Shown: one piece after another, positions 17,324-24,378 of the stretch
Layout: every line of letters starts with the position of its first letter
Position numbering within the stretch: the stretch's first letter is position 1
NCBI GenBank assembly: GCA_017398425.1
Contig: JAFQFZ010000034.1
Span: forward strand, 1 to 46,858
Source of the DNA: Clostridia bacterium
GTDB lineage: Bacteria > Bacillota > Clostridia > Oscillospirales > Acutalibacteraceae
Length of the DNA: 46,858 bases
Reading direction: 5' to 3'
Program-made: the position numbers and the translations under genes
Notes under the pieces: generated by a model
What the model was told of the DNA's origin: nothing
The model's database searches: none
What the model saw: the letters and a program-made list of their open reading frames with translations, nothing else

Positions 17324-17821
17324 TTACCTATTGCGAACGATCCCCGCCAACGCCGCCGCTTGCGGGTTCGCGGTCAGATCCACAATCAAATGCTCTCCCT
17401 TTTTAAACAGGATAAACAGGTTGTCTCCGCGAACACCGACCTTACGCACCTCGCTGTACGACAGTTTGAAGCCAACGCGCTCCATCGCTGTCGTTCGATC
17501 CACCTCGGCGTGATCCTCCCAAAACGTCACCGTTTCTACACGCCGATCATATCTCTTGTTGCGCGCACCAACTTTTACCAAAAGCGTGTACCGTACCACT
17601 TCCATTACCAGTAAAATGCCCACGATCCACAGCAGCGGATCCAGCGACGAGGGATGCACACCTTTAAGAGCAAATGACCACGGATGCTGCTCGATATAGT
17701 TTTTCGCAAATAGCAAACACACGAGCACGATCGTTTTTAAGATCCATCGAAGCGGCATAGCAAAACGGAGGTACGCTTCCACGCGCTCTGCGGTATACGT
17801 TGTCGTAGTGCAAATCGGCAT
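17324..17821 (-). CDS. YcxB-like membrane protein 1
   Basis: Protein of 165 residues. An N-terminal ICTTTTYTAERVEAYLRFA segment is followed by two hydrophobic helices (about 25-45 and 62-85) and a C-terminal beta-rich part (VTFWEDHAEVD, LSYSEVRKVGVRGDNLFILF, AAALAGIVRNR). This layout is that of the YcxB-like family, whose function is unknown. ATG 17821 is chosen because AAGGAG is 8 bases upstream; a GTG three codons earlier has no site. It is last of three related genes in a row. Confidence 0.75.
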   Translation of the reverse strand: MPICTTTTYTAERVEAYLRFAMPLRWILKTIVLVCLLFAKNYIEQHPWSFALKGVHPSSLDPLLWIVGILLVMEVVRYTLLVKVGARNKRYDRRVETVTFWEDHAEVDRTTAMERVGFKLSYSEVRKVGVRGDNLFILFKKGEHLIVDLTANPQAAALAGIVRNR

Positions 17822-17833
17822 TTTCTCCACTCC

Positions 17834-18331
17834 TTACCCGAAGCGGCGTTGCAAAAACGTCGCGAAATCTTGTTTTTCTTGCTCGTTCAACACGGACAAA
17901 TCCGCGATGATCGGTTGGCTCGAACCCACGAAGTACACCACGTCTCCCTCTGTCAACACCTCTTTAAAAACGTGATACGAAAACACAGATTGTGTTTTCG
18001 TATGAAACTCAGCGAACACTTCGTTTTCATGAAACGCCAACGTAACTTTGCAATAATCATAGTTCTTGGTTCGGCGCGGGGTCAAAAACAACGCCAAAAT
18101 CAAAAACAAGGCCATCGGCATCAGCACGCATTGAAACAAGAATGTGGTTCCCAAATCCTCGGGTTCAATGTGTGACGCTTTGCTTTGCGTAAAAAAATAC
18201 ATCGCGATCATCGCCGCAACCATCATCACCGCCAGAATTCCCCACGCCAAACGCCGCGTCGAACGCAACGCCATGCTGCAATACCTTTTCATTTGCTGTG
18301 GTGTATATTCGGTCTTTATAACGATCGGCAT
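17834..18331 (-). CDS. YcxB-like membrane protein 2
   Basis: Protein of 165 residues, built like its downstream neighbour: EYTPQQMKRYCSMALRSTRR, two membrane helices (about 28-48 and 66-86), a beta-rich cytoplasmic end (VTLAFHENEVFAEF, FSYHVFKEVLTEGDVVYFV) and a final QKDFATFLQRRFG. A GGGGGG-ATACG site precedes ATG 18331. It is paralogous to the genes on either side, in one operon. Confidence 0.75.
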   Translation of the reverse strand: MPIVIKTEYTPQQMKRYCSMALRSTRRLAWGILAVMMVAAMIAMYFFTQSKASHIEPEDLGTTFLFQCVLMPMALFLILALFLTPRRTKNYDYCKVTLAFHENEVFAEFHTKTQSVFSYHVFKEVLTEGDVVYFVGSSQPIIADLSVLNEQEKQDFATFLQRRFG

Positions 18332-18381
18332 CGTATCCCCCCTATATTTCTCTTATCCTTCTTTCCCAAGCACGTTGATCG

Positions 18382-18963
18382 TTATTCCCCCTCAACATAC
18401 GTGGCCAACAAATCCAAAAACCGCTGTTGCAATTCGGGAGTCATGCACGATACATCCGCCATCACAAAGGCGCCGTAGCGATTCAAATATAGAACCTCAT
18501 CGTATATCATGACCGTTTTATACTGCGTATACGGTATCATGGATTGCCCGCTGTCTTCTTCTCCTACCACCGTCATCGAAATACCTTCCCTGAAAAACGT
18601 GCAACGCACCGTTTTGCCCAACAAAGGTGATCGCTTGGCATAGAATGTCGGAGAAAGCAGCAGTATGATCGGTAGCAACACAATCAACGCACCGGCCGGG
18701 TACATCGAAAACGACAGTTTGCCTTGAACGACCAATTGCACAATTGCCAAAGCCACCACGGCCACCGATACAATCGCCCAGAGAATCCAACGTTTCCTCA
18801 TCGGAATTTGTACGCCCTTTTTCAATCGGGTATAGGTATACTCCGTGTCCAAAATCAGTGCACGGTTTTTAGGGGTTTCAAACAGAGGTACCACACCACC
18901 GCCGCATTGACTGCAAAAGAAGTCGCCGTCCGCAATGACGGCACCGCAAGAGGGACAATACAT
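18382..18963 (-). CDS. YcxB-like membrane protein 3 with N-terminal zinc ribbon
   Basis: Protein of 193 residues. A zinc ribbon at residues 3-20 (CPSC then CSQC) is followed by the YcxB layout: DTEYTYTRLKKGVQIPMRKR, two membrane helices (about 58-78 and 88-106), then RCTFFREGISMTVVGEED, MIPYTQYKTVMIYDEVLYLN and a final MTPELQQRFLDLL. AAGGAG is 10 bases before ATG 18963. It is the first gene of the three-paralogue operon and the only one with the ribbon. Confidence 0.78.
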   Translation of the reverse strand: MYCPSCGAVIADGDFFCSQCGGGVVPLFETPKNRALILDTEYTYTRLKKGVQIPMRKRWILWAIVSVAVVALAIVQLVVQGKLSFSMYPAGALIVLLPIILLLSPTFYAKRSPLLGKTVRCTFFREGISMTVVGEEDSGQSMIPYTQYKTVMIYDEVLYLNRYGAFVMADVSCMTPELQQRFLDLLATYVEGE

Positions 18964-19027
18964 ACCCTTCCATCTCCTTTGTTTCTTTTTTAGCCCGTAA
19001 AAAGAAGCGCCGTTTGTTGCTATGAAA

Positions 19028-19066
19028 CAAAAAAGCGATCGTGCCGAGGGGAACGGTCGCTTTTTT
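19028..19066 (-). terminator. Intrinsic terminator of the asparagine synthetase-like gene
   Basis: Stem of AAAAAAGCGA-type arms (19028-19041 with about 19053-19066) followed by U-residues on the minus strand. It separates this gene from the YcxB-like operon. Confidence 0.8.
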
Positions 19067-19076
19067 CATTTTTGTA

Positions 19077-20609
19077 TTATCCGAAATAGATCTCGTACCA
19101 TACAAGGAACGCATAAATAACGTACACCTTGCGCCAGTTGTCGCTGTTGCCGCCGATGTATTCCTCGAAGATCGCCCAAATGGCGTCGCGGTCAAAGAAC
19201 TTGTCCGCGATCTCGCTCTTAAACAAGCGGCGCACGTCGCCGTTGTAGCGCTCGTCCGCCATCCACACGCGGATCGGCACGACAAAGCCGAGCTTTTGAC
19301 GGAAGGCGATCTCCTCAGGGAGGAGCTTCGCCGCGGCGGTACGCAGTACCAGCTTGTTTTGCGATTCGCTCACCTTCATCTCCGACGGCAGACGCGACGC
19401 GAGATCGAACACGCGACGGTCGGTCAGGGGCATACGCACCTCGAGACCCGCGGCGCGGCTCATCTTGTCGACGTTCAGGTAGATATCGCCCTCGAGCCAC
19501 ACCTGAATGTCGATGTCAAGCATCTTCGACAGCGGGTCGAGATGGGCGTTGTCTTCGTACAGCGGACGCACCAGATCGATGGGCAGGAAATCCTCGTAAT
19601 AGTCCTTGAGGATCGCTTTCTTCTCGTCCTCTTTCATGATGTTGGTGTTGCCGACGTAGAAGGTCGGCAGATTCTCGCCGTAGCGCGGCGCGTTGCGATA
19701 CATATTGTAGCCGCCGAAGAACTCGTCCGCGCCCTCACCCGAATAGCAGATGTCGGTGTGTTTGGCGGTCTCGATGCATCCGATGGCAAAGCACACCGCC
19801 GACGCATCGCCGAGCGGCTGTTCCATGTTCTCCATCACATAGGGAATGGTCTCAAAATACCGCTCGGGCGTGATGAGGCAACGGTTGAATTGGCGACCGA
19901 GGATCTCGGCGGTTTGGCGCGCCAATCCCGACTCATCCAGACGGCTGTCGTCGTAGCCGCAGGAGTTGCACGCCGCGCAGTCCGACACGGCAAGCACATA
20001 CGACGAGTCGACACCGCCCGACAAAAAGCTCTCGACCGTTTCGTCCTCGTCCTTGACCTCCTTCATGATCGCGCCGACCGTGCGATGAAGCTCGTCCGCC
20101 CATTCCTCAAGCGTCTTGCTGTAATCGGGCGCGAAGGTCGGTTTCCAGTAGCGGTCGATGGTGATCTCGCCGTTTTTAAAGGTCAGCGTGCGACCGGGGA
20201 GCAGCTTCTTCACTCCGACGAAGAAGGTCTCTTCACCCGTCGTGTAGGTCATGGTCAGATAGATCTGGAGCATTTTGCGGTTGAGCTCTTTTTCAAAGCC
20301 GTCCATGCCGAGAATGTCGCGGATCTGCGTGCTGTACAGCAGGCGACCGTCCGCCGTCACGTAGTAGTAAAACGGCTTCGTGCCGAACGGATCGCGCACG
20401 CACACGGTCGTATCGGTCTCGTCGTCGTAGACGGCGAAGGCGAACATACCGTGCAGATGCAAGCCGACCTCCTTGCCCCACGTTTGATACGCGGCCAGGA
20501 GGATCGCTTCCTCGCGTTCGGCGCGCGAAAGCGAACCGTCGATCGCCAGCTCCTCGCACAAGGCTTTATGATTGCGGATATGTCCGCTGTAATGCGTGAT
20601 ATGCAACAT
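19077..20609 (-). CDS. Asparagine synthetase-like protein lacking the N-terminal glutaminase nucleophile region
   Basis: Protein of 510 residues. The synthetase half is complete: the PP-loop ESFLSGGVDSSYVLA (about 215-230), GEGADEFFGGY, and later KMSRAAGLEVRMPL, as in AsnB. The amidotransferase half is cut: it starts at HYSGHIRNHKALCEEL, which aligns with the FNGEIYNxxELREEL strand of AsnB, so roughly the first 70-80 residues, including the Cys2 nucleophile, are absent. GMFAFAVYD and DPFGTKPFYYY follow normally. It could use ammonia, or make an amide bond on another substrate. ATG 20609 is chosen (AAGGA 10 bases upstream). It has its own promoter, so this is the gene as expressed and not an obvious fragment. 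Confidence 0.85.
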   Translation of the reverse strand: MLHITHYSGHIRNHKALCEELAIDGSLSRAEREEAILLAAYQTWGKEVGLHLHGMFAFAVYDDETDTTVCVRDPFGTKPFYYYVTADGRLLYSTQIRDILGMDGFEKELNRKMLQIYLTMTYTTGEETFFVGVKKLLPGRTLTFKNGEITIDRYWKPTFAPDYSKTLEEWADELHRTVGAIMKEVKDEDETVESFLSGGVDSSYVLAVSDCAACNSCGYDDSRLDESGLARQTAEILGRQFNRCLITPERYFETIPYVMENMEQPLGDASAVCFAIGCIETAKHTDICYSGEGADEFFGGYNMYRNAPRYGENLPTFYVGNTNIMKEDEKKAILKDYYEDFLPIDLVRPLYEDNAHLDPLSKMLDIDIQVWLEGDIYLNVDKMSRAAGLEVRMPLTDRRVFDLASRLPSEMKVSESQNKLVLRTAAAKLLPEEIAFRQKLGFVVPIRVWMADERYNGDVRRLFKSEIADKFFDRDAIWAIFEEYIGGNSDNWRKVYVIYAFLVWYEIYFG

Positions 20610-20642
20610 CGTTCTCAAATCCTTACTTTTTGGGATGGTTTC

Positions 20643-20671
20643 ATTCTAGCATAGTTTTTGACAAACTTCAA
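20643..20671 (-). promoter_or_regulatory. Promoter of the asparagine synthetase-like gene
   Basis: -35 TTGAAG (20666-20671) and -10 TAGAAT (20643-20648), 17-bp spacer. The predicted start of transcription is about 27 bases before ATG 20609, so no N-terminal coding sequence can lie upstream in this transcript. Confidence 0.7.
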
Positions 20672-20685
20672 CCGCTTATTCGCAT

Positions 20686-20713
20686 TTGACAACGATCGGG
20701 AGTGTGCTATACT
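20686..20713 (+). promoter_or_regulatory. Promoter of the lipoprotein gene
   Basis: -35 TTGACA (20686-20691) and -10 TATACT (20708-20713) with a 16-bp spacer, divergent from the previous promoter. Confidence 0.7.
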
Positions 20714-20771
20714 GAAAATAAGGAATTTTCCCCGTTCGGTTGTATTACGGATAGGAAAGGAGCGATAACCT

Positions 20772-21953
20772 ATGAAATCCGTATTTGCCTTACTGATGAC
20801 CTTTGTGTGTTTGCTCAGTCTTTCGGCGTGTCAGGGAGGAACGGCCATCACCACCGACCCGACAACCGTCACCACCAACCCCTCCGCCCCCGACGCGACC
20901 CTGACGTCCTTCAAGGCGGTCGTGCTCGAGCAATACGGCAAAAGCATTGTGGTCGAACCGCTCGAGGGTGAAGCGGAACGCGCCTCATGCGACCGCATCA
21001 GCGTGTCCCCTGTCTACTTTTTCCCCGTCGGCTCCACCGTTCAGATCACCTACAACGGCGAGATCGCCGAAAGCTATCCCGCGCAGATCCGCGCCGTCGA
21101 TTGTGAACCTGTCGATAACGTGAACGACACGCCGCTGTCCGTCCGATGGATCGACACACCGTCCGAGACCGAACCCGACACCGACGAGATCGTGCGTGAT
21201 GCACAGATCATCGAAGTGTACCAAGATGCGTTTGTCGTGTGGGATTTCAATACCCCCGAAACCATCAAAGTGAACGCCCCCCTCCCCGCGGAGTTTTGTG
21301 AAGGCGATTATGTGAACCTCACGCTCTTCGACGTCGTGCACGATGCCGACTCGGATCGCGCCGAGGGTAGGCTGAAAAGCGCGGAGATAAGCGAGTTTCA
21401 ACATCTCGTATGCGAAAAACCGGTGATCTATCTCTATCCCGAAGAGACGACCGACGTCTCGGTGACGCTCGATCTGCAAGGCGAGCTGACCTGCACCTAT
21501 CCCCGCTATCAAGACGGCTGGCGGGTGACCGCCTCCCCCGACGGCACGCTGACCGACGCAAACGGTCAAACCTACAACTACCTCTACTGGGAGGGCGAGA
21601 CGGATGCTCGGTGGGACTTCTCCGAGGGCTTTTGCGTGAAGGGTGAGGATACCGCCGCGTTCCTTGAGACGGCGCTGTCCGACCTCGGACTGTCGCGCCG
21701 CGAAGCGAACGAGTTCATCGTCTATTGGTTGCCCTCGATGGAGCAAAACCCCTACAACCTCATCGCGTTCCAAACGGAGGTGTATAGGGAGGTTGCCGCG
21801 CTTCACGTCAGCCCGACCCCCGACACCATGATCCGCGTGTTCATGACCTATCGGCCGCTCGACACCCCCGTCGACATCCCCGCGCAAACGCTCACGTCCC
21901 CTGCGCGCGAAGGCTTCACCGTGGTCGAATGGGGCGGCACCGAAGTGCGATGA
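20772..21953 (+). CDS. Lipoprotein with a C-terminal CEKPVIYLYP domain, function unknown
   Basis: Exported lipoprotein of 393 residues. The signal peptide ends in the lipobox LSAC (Cys20), then a Thr/Pro-rich spacer. An OB-like beta region (about 35-215) covers two similar segments (KAVVLEQYGKSIVVEP and AQIIEVYQDAFVVWD). A C-terminal domain (about 217-380) begins CEKPVIYLYPEETTDVSV and includes YNYLYWEG. That domain is seen in uncharacterised Firmicutes surface proteins. AGGAG is 9 bases before ATG 20772. It is monocistronic. An open frame on the opposite strand covers most of it (see the transposase entry), but this strand has the signal peptide, promoter and terminator. Confidence 0.82.
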   Translation: MKSVFALLMTFVCLLSLSACQGGTAITTDPTTVTTNPSAPDATLTSFKAVVLEQYGKSIVVEPLEGEAERASCDRISVSPVYFFPVGSTVQITYNGEIAESYPAQIRAVDCEPVDNVNDTPLSVRWIDTPSETEPDTDEIVRDAQIIEVYQDAFVVWDFNTPETIKVNAPLPAEFCEGDYVNLTLFDVVHDADSDRAEGRLKSAEISEFQHLVCEKPVIYLYPEETTDVSVTLDLQGELTCTYPRYQDGWRVTASPDGTLTDANGQTYNYLYWEGETDARWDFSEGFCVKGEDTAAFLETALSDLGLSRREANEFIVYWLPSMEQNPYNLIAFQTEVYREVAALHVSPTPDTMIRVFMTYRPLDTPVDIPAQTLTSPAREGFTVVEWGGTEVR

Positions 21954-21955
21954 AT

Positions 21956-22003
21956 CCATCAAAAGAAGCAGGCGTTCCGCGGAACGCCTGCTTCTTTTGA
22001 TGG
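21956..22003. terminator. Strong bidirectional terminator
   Basis: A 23-bp perfect inverted repeat (21956-21978 with 21981-22003) directly after the lipoprotein stop. The end of the convergent transposase gene runs into it. Confidence 0.88.
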
Positions 22004-22451
22004 AATGTTTGATCCTCCATGCTTTCGGGTTGTTATCGATATACGTCCATATTTCGTCGTAGTCGTGTTGATTACGAACGACATGATCGTAGTAGGAACG
22101 CTGAAAAATGGATTTTCCGATTTCTTTGGTCACCAGCGTTTTCAAGGATCGAACGATGGTATCGATACGTTTCGTAGGGGTCGATGCCCACATCGACCCG
22201 TTCTCGATACGCAACAACAAATGCACATGATCCGGCATGATGCAATACTTTTCAACTTCTTCCACACGCTCGATGTATTTCTCCAAAATCCTACCGTAAG
22301 TCCTCGGGACGATGTGGGCATCGTCCCCTACAATATCACTCAAAATGGGACGGCGATCTTTTACGCAAACGGTAATGAAATACGCACCCGGTGTACTGTA
22401 GTCGTATTGTTGTAAGCGAAGGTGTTTTCGCTTTGGTAAGTTCGGATCCAC
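22004..22451 (-). CDS. REP-associated tyrosine transposase (Y1/TnpA-REP family), frame without its own stop
   Basis: Single-strand transposase of the HUH/Y1 (RAYT, IS200-like) class. The N-terminus NLPKRKHLRLQQYDYSTPGAYF, the metal-binding HUH-type motif MPDHVHLLL, and a YYDHVVRNQHDYDEIWTYIDNNP end holding the catalytic Tyr region are all present. GTG 22451 is the best start; an in-frame TTG at 22502 abuts the relQ-type gene. After NNPKAW no stop is found: the frame passes through the terminator stem and runs antisense to the lipoprotein gene to 20985, so the normal end seems lost. Two GTAG-hairpin palindromes lie inside the coding sequence (22174-22199, 22306-22331). Confidence 0.78.
22174..22199 (+). 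repeat. GTAG + hairpin (REP-like) palindrome inside the transposase gene, copy A
   Basis: GTAG (22174-22177) is followed by a 9-bp stem GGGTCGATG/CATCGACCC with loop CCCA. Relative to copy B it is inverted and differs only at one stem base pair (T-A instead of A-T). Confidence 0.75.
22306..22331 (-). repeat. GTAG + hairpin (REP-like) palindrome inside the transposase gene, copy B
   Basis: Read on the minus strand: GTAG, then a 9-bp stem GGGACGATG/CATCGTCCC with loop CCCA. Bases 22305-22333 are identical to 36795-36823 in the non-coding array. Confidence 0.78.
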
Positions 22452-22498
22452 AATCACACACCCTCTCACCCTGCCGCTCGAAAAACGCTTGCCCTTTT

Positions 22499-23131
22499 TC
22501 AATTTTCTTCTTCGGGGATGCCGCTGATCTCTTTGTAGATCTGTTGCATCTCGAGGTCCGCTTCGTAGATCGTCTGCGCGATGGCGGTCAACCGCTCACG
22601 CGTCTGCTCGGGCACGTCCGCCGCATTCTTGTAGCGAAGCGGATGCTCCAAACTCGCCCAAAAGTCCATCGCGAGGGTACGCATCTGGATCTCCACAGGG
22701 ATCATGTGCGTCTCTTCGGAGAAAAACACGGGGATGCCGACGGTCAGATGATAACTGCGATAACCGTTGGGCTTGGGGTTCTTGATGTAATCCTTCTCGC
22801 GCACCACGATCACGTCGTCTTGTCGTTTGAGCATGGCGGCGATGGCGTAGATATCCTCGATGTAGGCACAGATGACGCGCACACCGCCGATGTCGGTCAC
22901 CTTGTCGCGCACCGTCTCATAATCCTGCGCCCAGTCGCGCCGACGGAGTTTGCCGAGAATGCTGTCGGGCTTTTTGAGCCGATGGGTGATGTGACGAATG
23001 GGGTTGCGGGATTTCGTAACCTCAAACTCGTGCCGCAGATTTTCAAGCTTGGTGCAAATTTCGCGCATCGCACAGGAATACAGCACCTCGATCTCCTTGA
23101 GCATCTCTGGTGTGAACAACGCCTCCGACAT
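22499..23131 (-). CDS. Small alarmone synthetase, RelQ/YjbM type
   Basis: (p)ppGpp synthetase of 210 residues, without the hydrolase, TGS and ACT domains of long RelA/Rel. Visible synthetase motifs: SRNPIRHITHRLKKPDSI, VTDIGGVRVICAYIEDIY, DYIKNPKPNGYRSYHLTV and EIQMRTLAMDFWASLEH. Length and C-terminal helices fit tetrameric RelQ. ATG 23131 is chosen because GAGAGGG lies 6 bases upstream; ATG 23137 is too close. Stringent-response signalling is the family role. The stop overlaps a possible TTG start of the transposase downstream. Confidence 0.92.
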   Translation of the reverse strand: MSEALFTPEMLKEIEVLYSCAMREICTKLENLRHEFEVTKSRNPIRHITHRLKKPDSILGKLRRRDWAQDYETVRDKVTDIGGVRVICAYIEDIYAIAAMLKRQDDVIVVREKDYIKNPKPNGYRSYHLTVGIPVFFSEETHMIPVEIQMRTLAMDFWASLEHPLRYKNAADVPEQTRERLTAIAQTIYEADLEMQQIYKEISGIPEEEN

Positions 23132-23193
23132 GGACATCCCTCTCTTCCGATACAGATGGTAGCACAATAACGTAACGTCATTGCAAGCAAACA

Positions 23194-23799
23194 TTAAAGA
23201 ATTTGTAAATTCGTGTCCCACTCGGGGCGCGCTTCAAATGTGCGCGTCTCACCGCCGTAGGGGAACGTCAGGCGATGCGAAAAGAGCATCGGGTGTTCCA
23301 TGCCGTCGCGCGCGCCGTACTTGTGATCCCCGAGAAGGGGAAACCCGCGCGACGCGAATTGCACGCGGATCTGATGACTGCGCCCTGTGAAAAGCCGCAC
23401 CGCCACCAGAGAAGCGTTGTCATTGCCGCCGAGGCGTCGAAAGGCGAGTTTTGCCTCCTTGACACCGCGGCGCATCCGCTTGACGACGAATACCTTGTTT
23501 TTGTGACTGTCCTTGAACAGCAAGTCGCAAAGCTCTCCCTCTTCGGGCGGTGTGCCGTGCACCACAGCGAGATACTCTTTGACCATCACGCCGTCGGTGA
23601 TCGCTTTGGAGAGTGCCGCCGCCGCTTGTTTGGTGCGGGCGTACACCATCACGCCTCCGACGTTGCGGTCGAGACGATGCACCGTGAACACCTCGCCGCC
23701 GAGTTGTTCACGGATCCACTGCGGCACGTCGTGTTCGCTGTCCGCGCCGATCGCCTTGACAACGACCGCGAGGTCACGGTCGTGAAAAAGCAGTTCCAT
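23194..23799 (-). CDS. RluA-family pseudouridine synthase
   Basis: RNA pseudouridine synthase of 201 residues. It has the motif HRLDRNVGGVMVYAR (catalytic Asp44) and the second family motif TGRSHQIRVQFASRGFPLLGDHKYG. There is no S4 domain, so it is the short RluA/TruC type. Whether it acts on rRNA or tRNA cannot be told. GGGAGG precedes ATG 23799. It has its own promoter, whose -35 box overlaps the end of the pnuC fragment upstream. 23132-23193 to the next gene holds nothing notable. Confidence 0.92.
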   Translation of the reverse strand: MELLFHDRDLAVVVKAIGADSEHDVPQWIREQLGGEVFTVHRLDRNVGGVMVYARTKQAAAALSKAITDGVMVKEYLAVVHGTPPEEGELCDLLFKDSHKNKVFVVKRMRRGVKEAKLAFRRLGGNDNASLVAVRLFTGRSHQIRVQFASRGFPLLGDHKYGARDGMEHPMLFSHRLTFPYGGETRTFEARPEWDTNLQIL

Positions 23800-23824
23800 C
23801 GTCTCACCTCCCGTCCTCTCTTTC

Positions 23825-23853
23825 AGTATATCACAATATTCGACCGTTTTCAA
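23825..23853 (-). promoter_or_regulatory. Promoter of the pseudouridine synthase gene
   Basis: -35 TTGAAA (23848-23853) and -10 TATACT (23825-23830), 17-bp spacer. The TGA of the upstream pnuC fragment lies inside the -35 box, in the context AGCGGTTGAAA. Confidence 0.7.
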
Positions 23854-24131
23854 CCGCTCGTCTGCTGACGGCGTTGCATCCGCCGCCATTGCACAAAGCC
23901 GTAATACTGCTGAAAAAACGAGATGCCTCCGTAGATCGCCGCAAACACGGCGATCAGTATCTGCCCGAGGACGTAGCCCTTGGCGATGAACAACAGACCC
24001 GTCACGCCGAGCACCGACACCGCCGCCGTCAACGGATTGCCGCCGCCCGACAGCGCAAACGACACAAGGATCGCCGCTGTTGAGACGAACCACAAGCCTT
24101 TTTCAAACCGCGTCAAATTCCATCGTTTCAA
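23850..24131 (-). pseudogene. Truncated PnuC-like nicotinamide riboside transporter
   Basis: 93 codons from TTG 24131 (GGAGG 8 bases upstream). LTRFEKGLWFVSTAAILVSFALSG, GVTGLLFIAKGYVLGQIL and AAIYGGISFFQQYYG match the start and first helices of PnuC-type vitamin transporters, which normally have about 200-230 residues and seven helices. After QQYYG the sequence turns basic and stops, so more than half is missing. Either it is a decayed gene or a short variant; decay is more likely. It still has a consensus promoter and a structured leader. Confidence 0.65.
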
Positions 24132-24148
24132 GCGCGTCACCTCCCAAC

Positions 24149-24248
24149 AAAAAAGCATCCGCCAAGCGTGTCTTCCAAGACCTAACGACACGCGGCGAAT
24201 GCACCAAATGCACAGCCCTACCCGGTGGCAGTTTTTCAATTGCGATTG
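24149..24248 (-). promoter_or_regulatory. Structured leader with intrinsic terminator upstream of the pnuC fragment (candidate riboswitch/attenuator)
   Basis: The leader runs about 115 bases from the predicted start of transcription to the TTG codon. Its 3' part is a terminator: arms 24187-24202 and 24155-24172 pair almost fully (GCAT, CGCC and CGTGTC blocks), followed by six U (24154-24149) just before the GGGAGG site. An upstream arm, TGCCACC (24230-24224), can pair with GGTGCA (24205-24200), whose last bases belong to the terminator stem, so the two folds exclude each other. I see no match to TPP, FMN, preQ1 or published NAD+ aptamer cores. Confidence 0.55.
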
Positions 24249-24253
24249 CCTTT

Positions 24254-24282
24254 ATTATACGCATCCCTACGACCGCTGTCAA
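24254..24282 (-). promoter_or_regulatory. Consensus promoter of the pnuC leader
   Basis: Perfect -35 TTGACA (24277-24282) and perfect -10 TATAAT (24254-24259), 17-bp spacer. Confidence 0.8.
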
Positions 24283-24311
24283 CAAAAATCGTACAATTGC
24301 GAAAAAAACAG

Positions 24312-24340
24312 TAGCCAAACCGCCGCTTATCTGCTATAAT
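24312..24340 (+). promoter_or_regulatory. Promoter of the cysteine synthase gene
   Basis: -35 TAGCCA (24312-24317) and an extended -10 TGCTATAAT (TATAAT at 24335-24340), 17-bp spacer. Confidence 0.7.
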
Positions 24341-24378
24341 AGAAATGTTAATGCTTTGGAAACGAGGTGCAAGGCCAC

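Noticed and set aside
23194-24093. N-terminal extension of the RluA frame to 24093
   Set aside because: The extension is the out-of-frame shadow of the pnuC fragment; ATG 23799 has a ribosome binding site and promoter.
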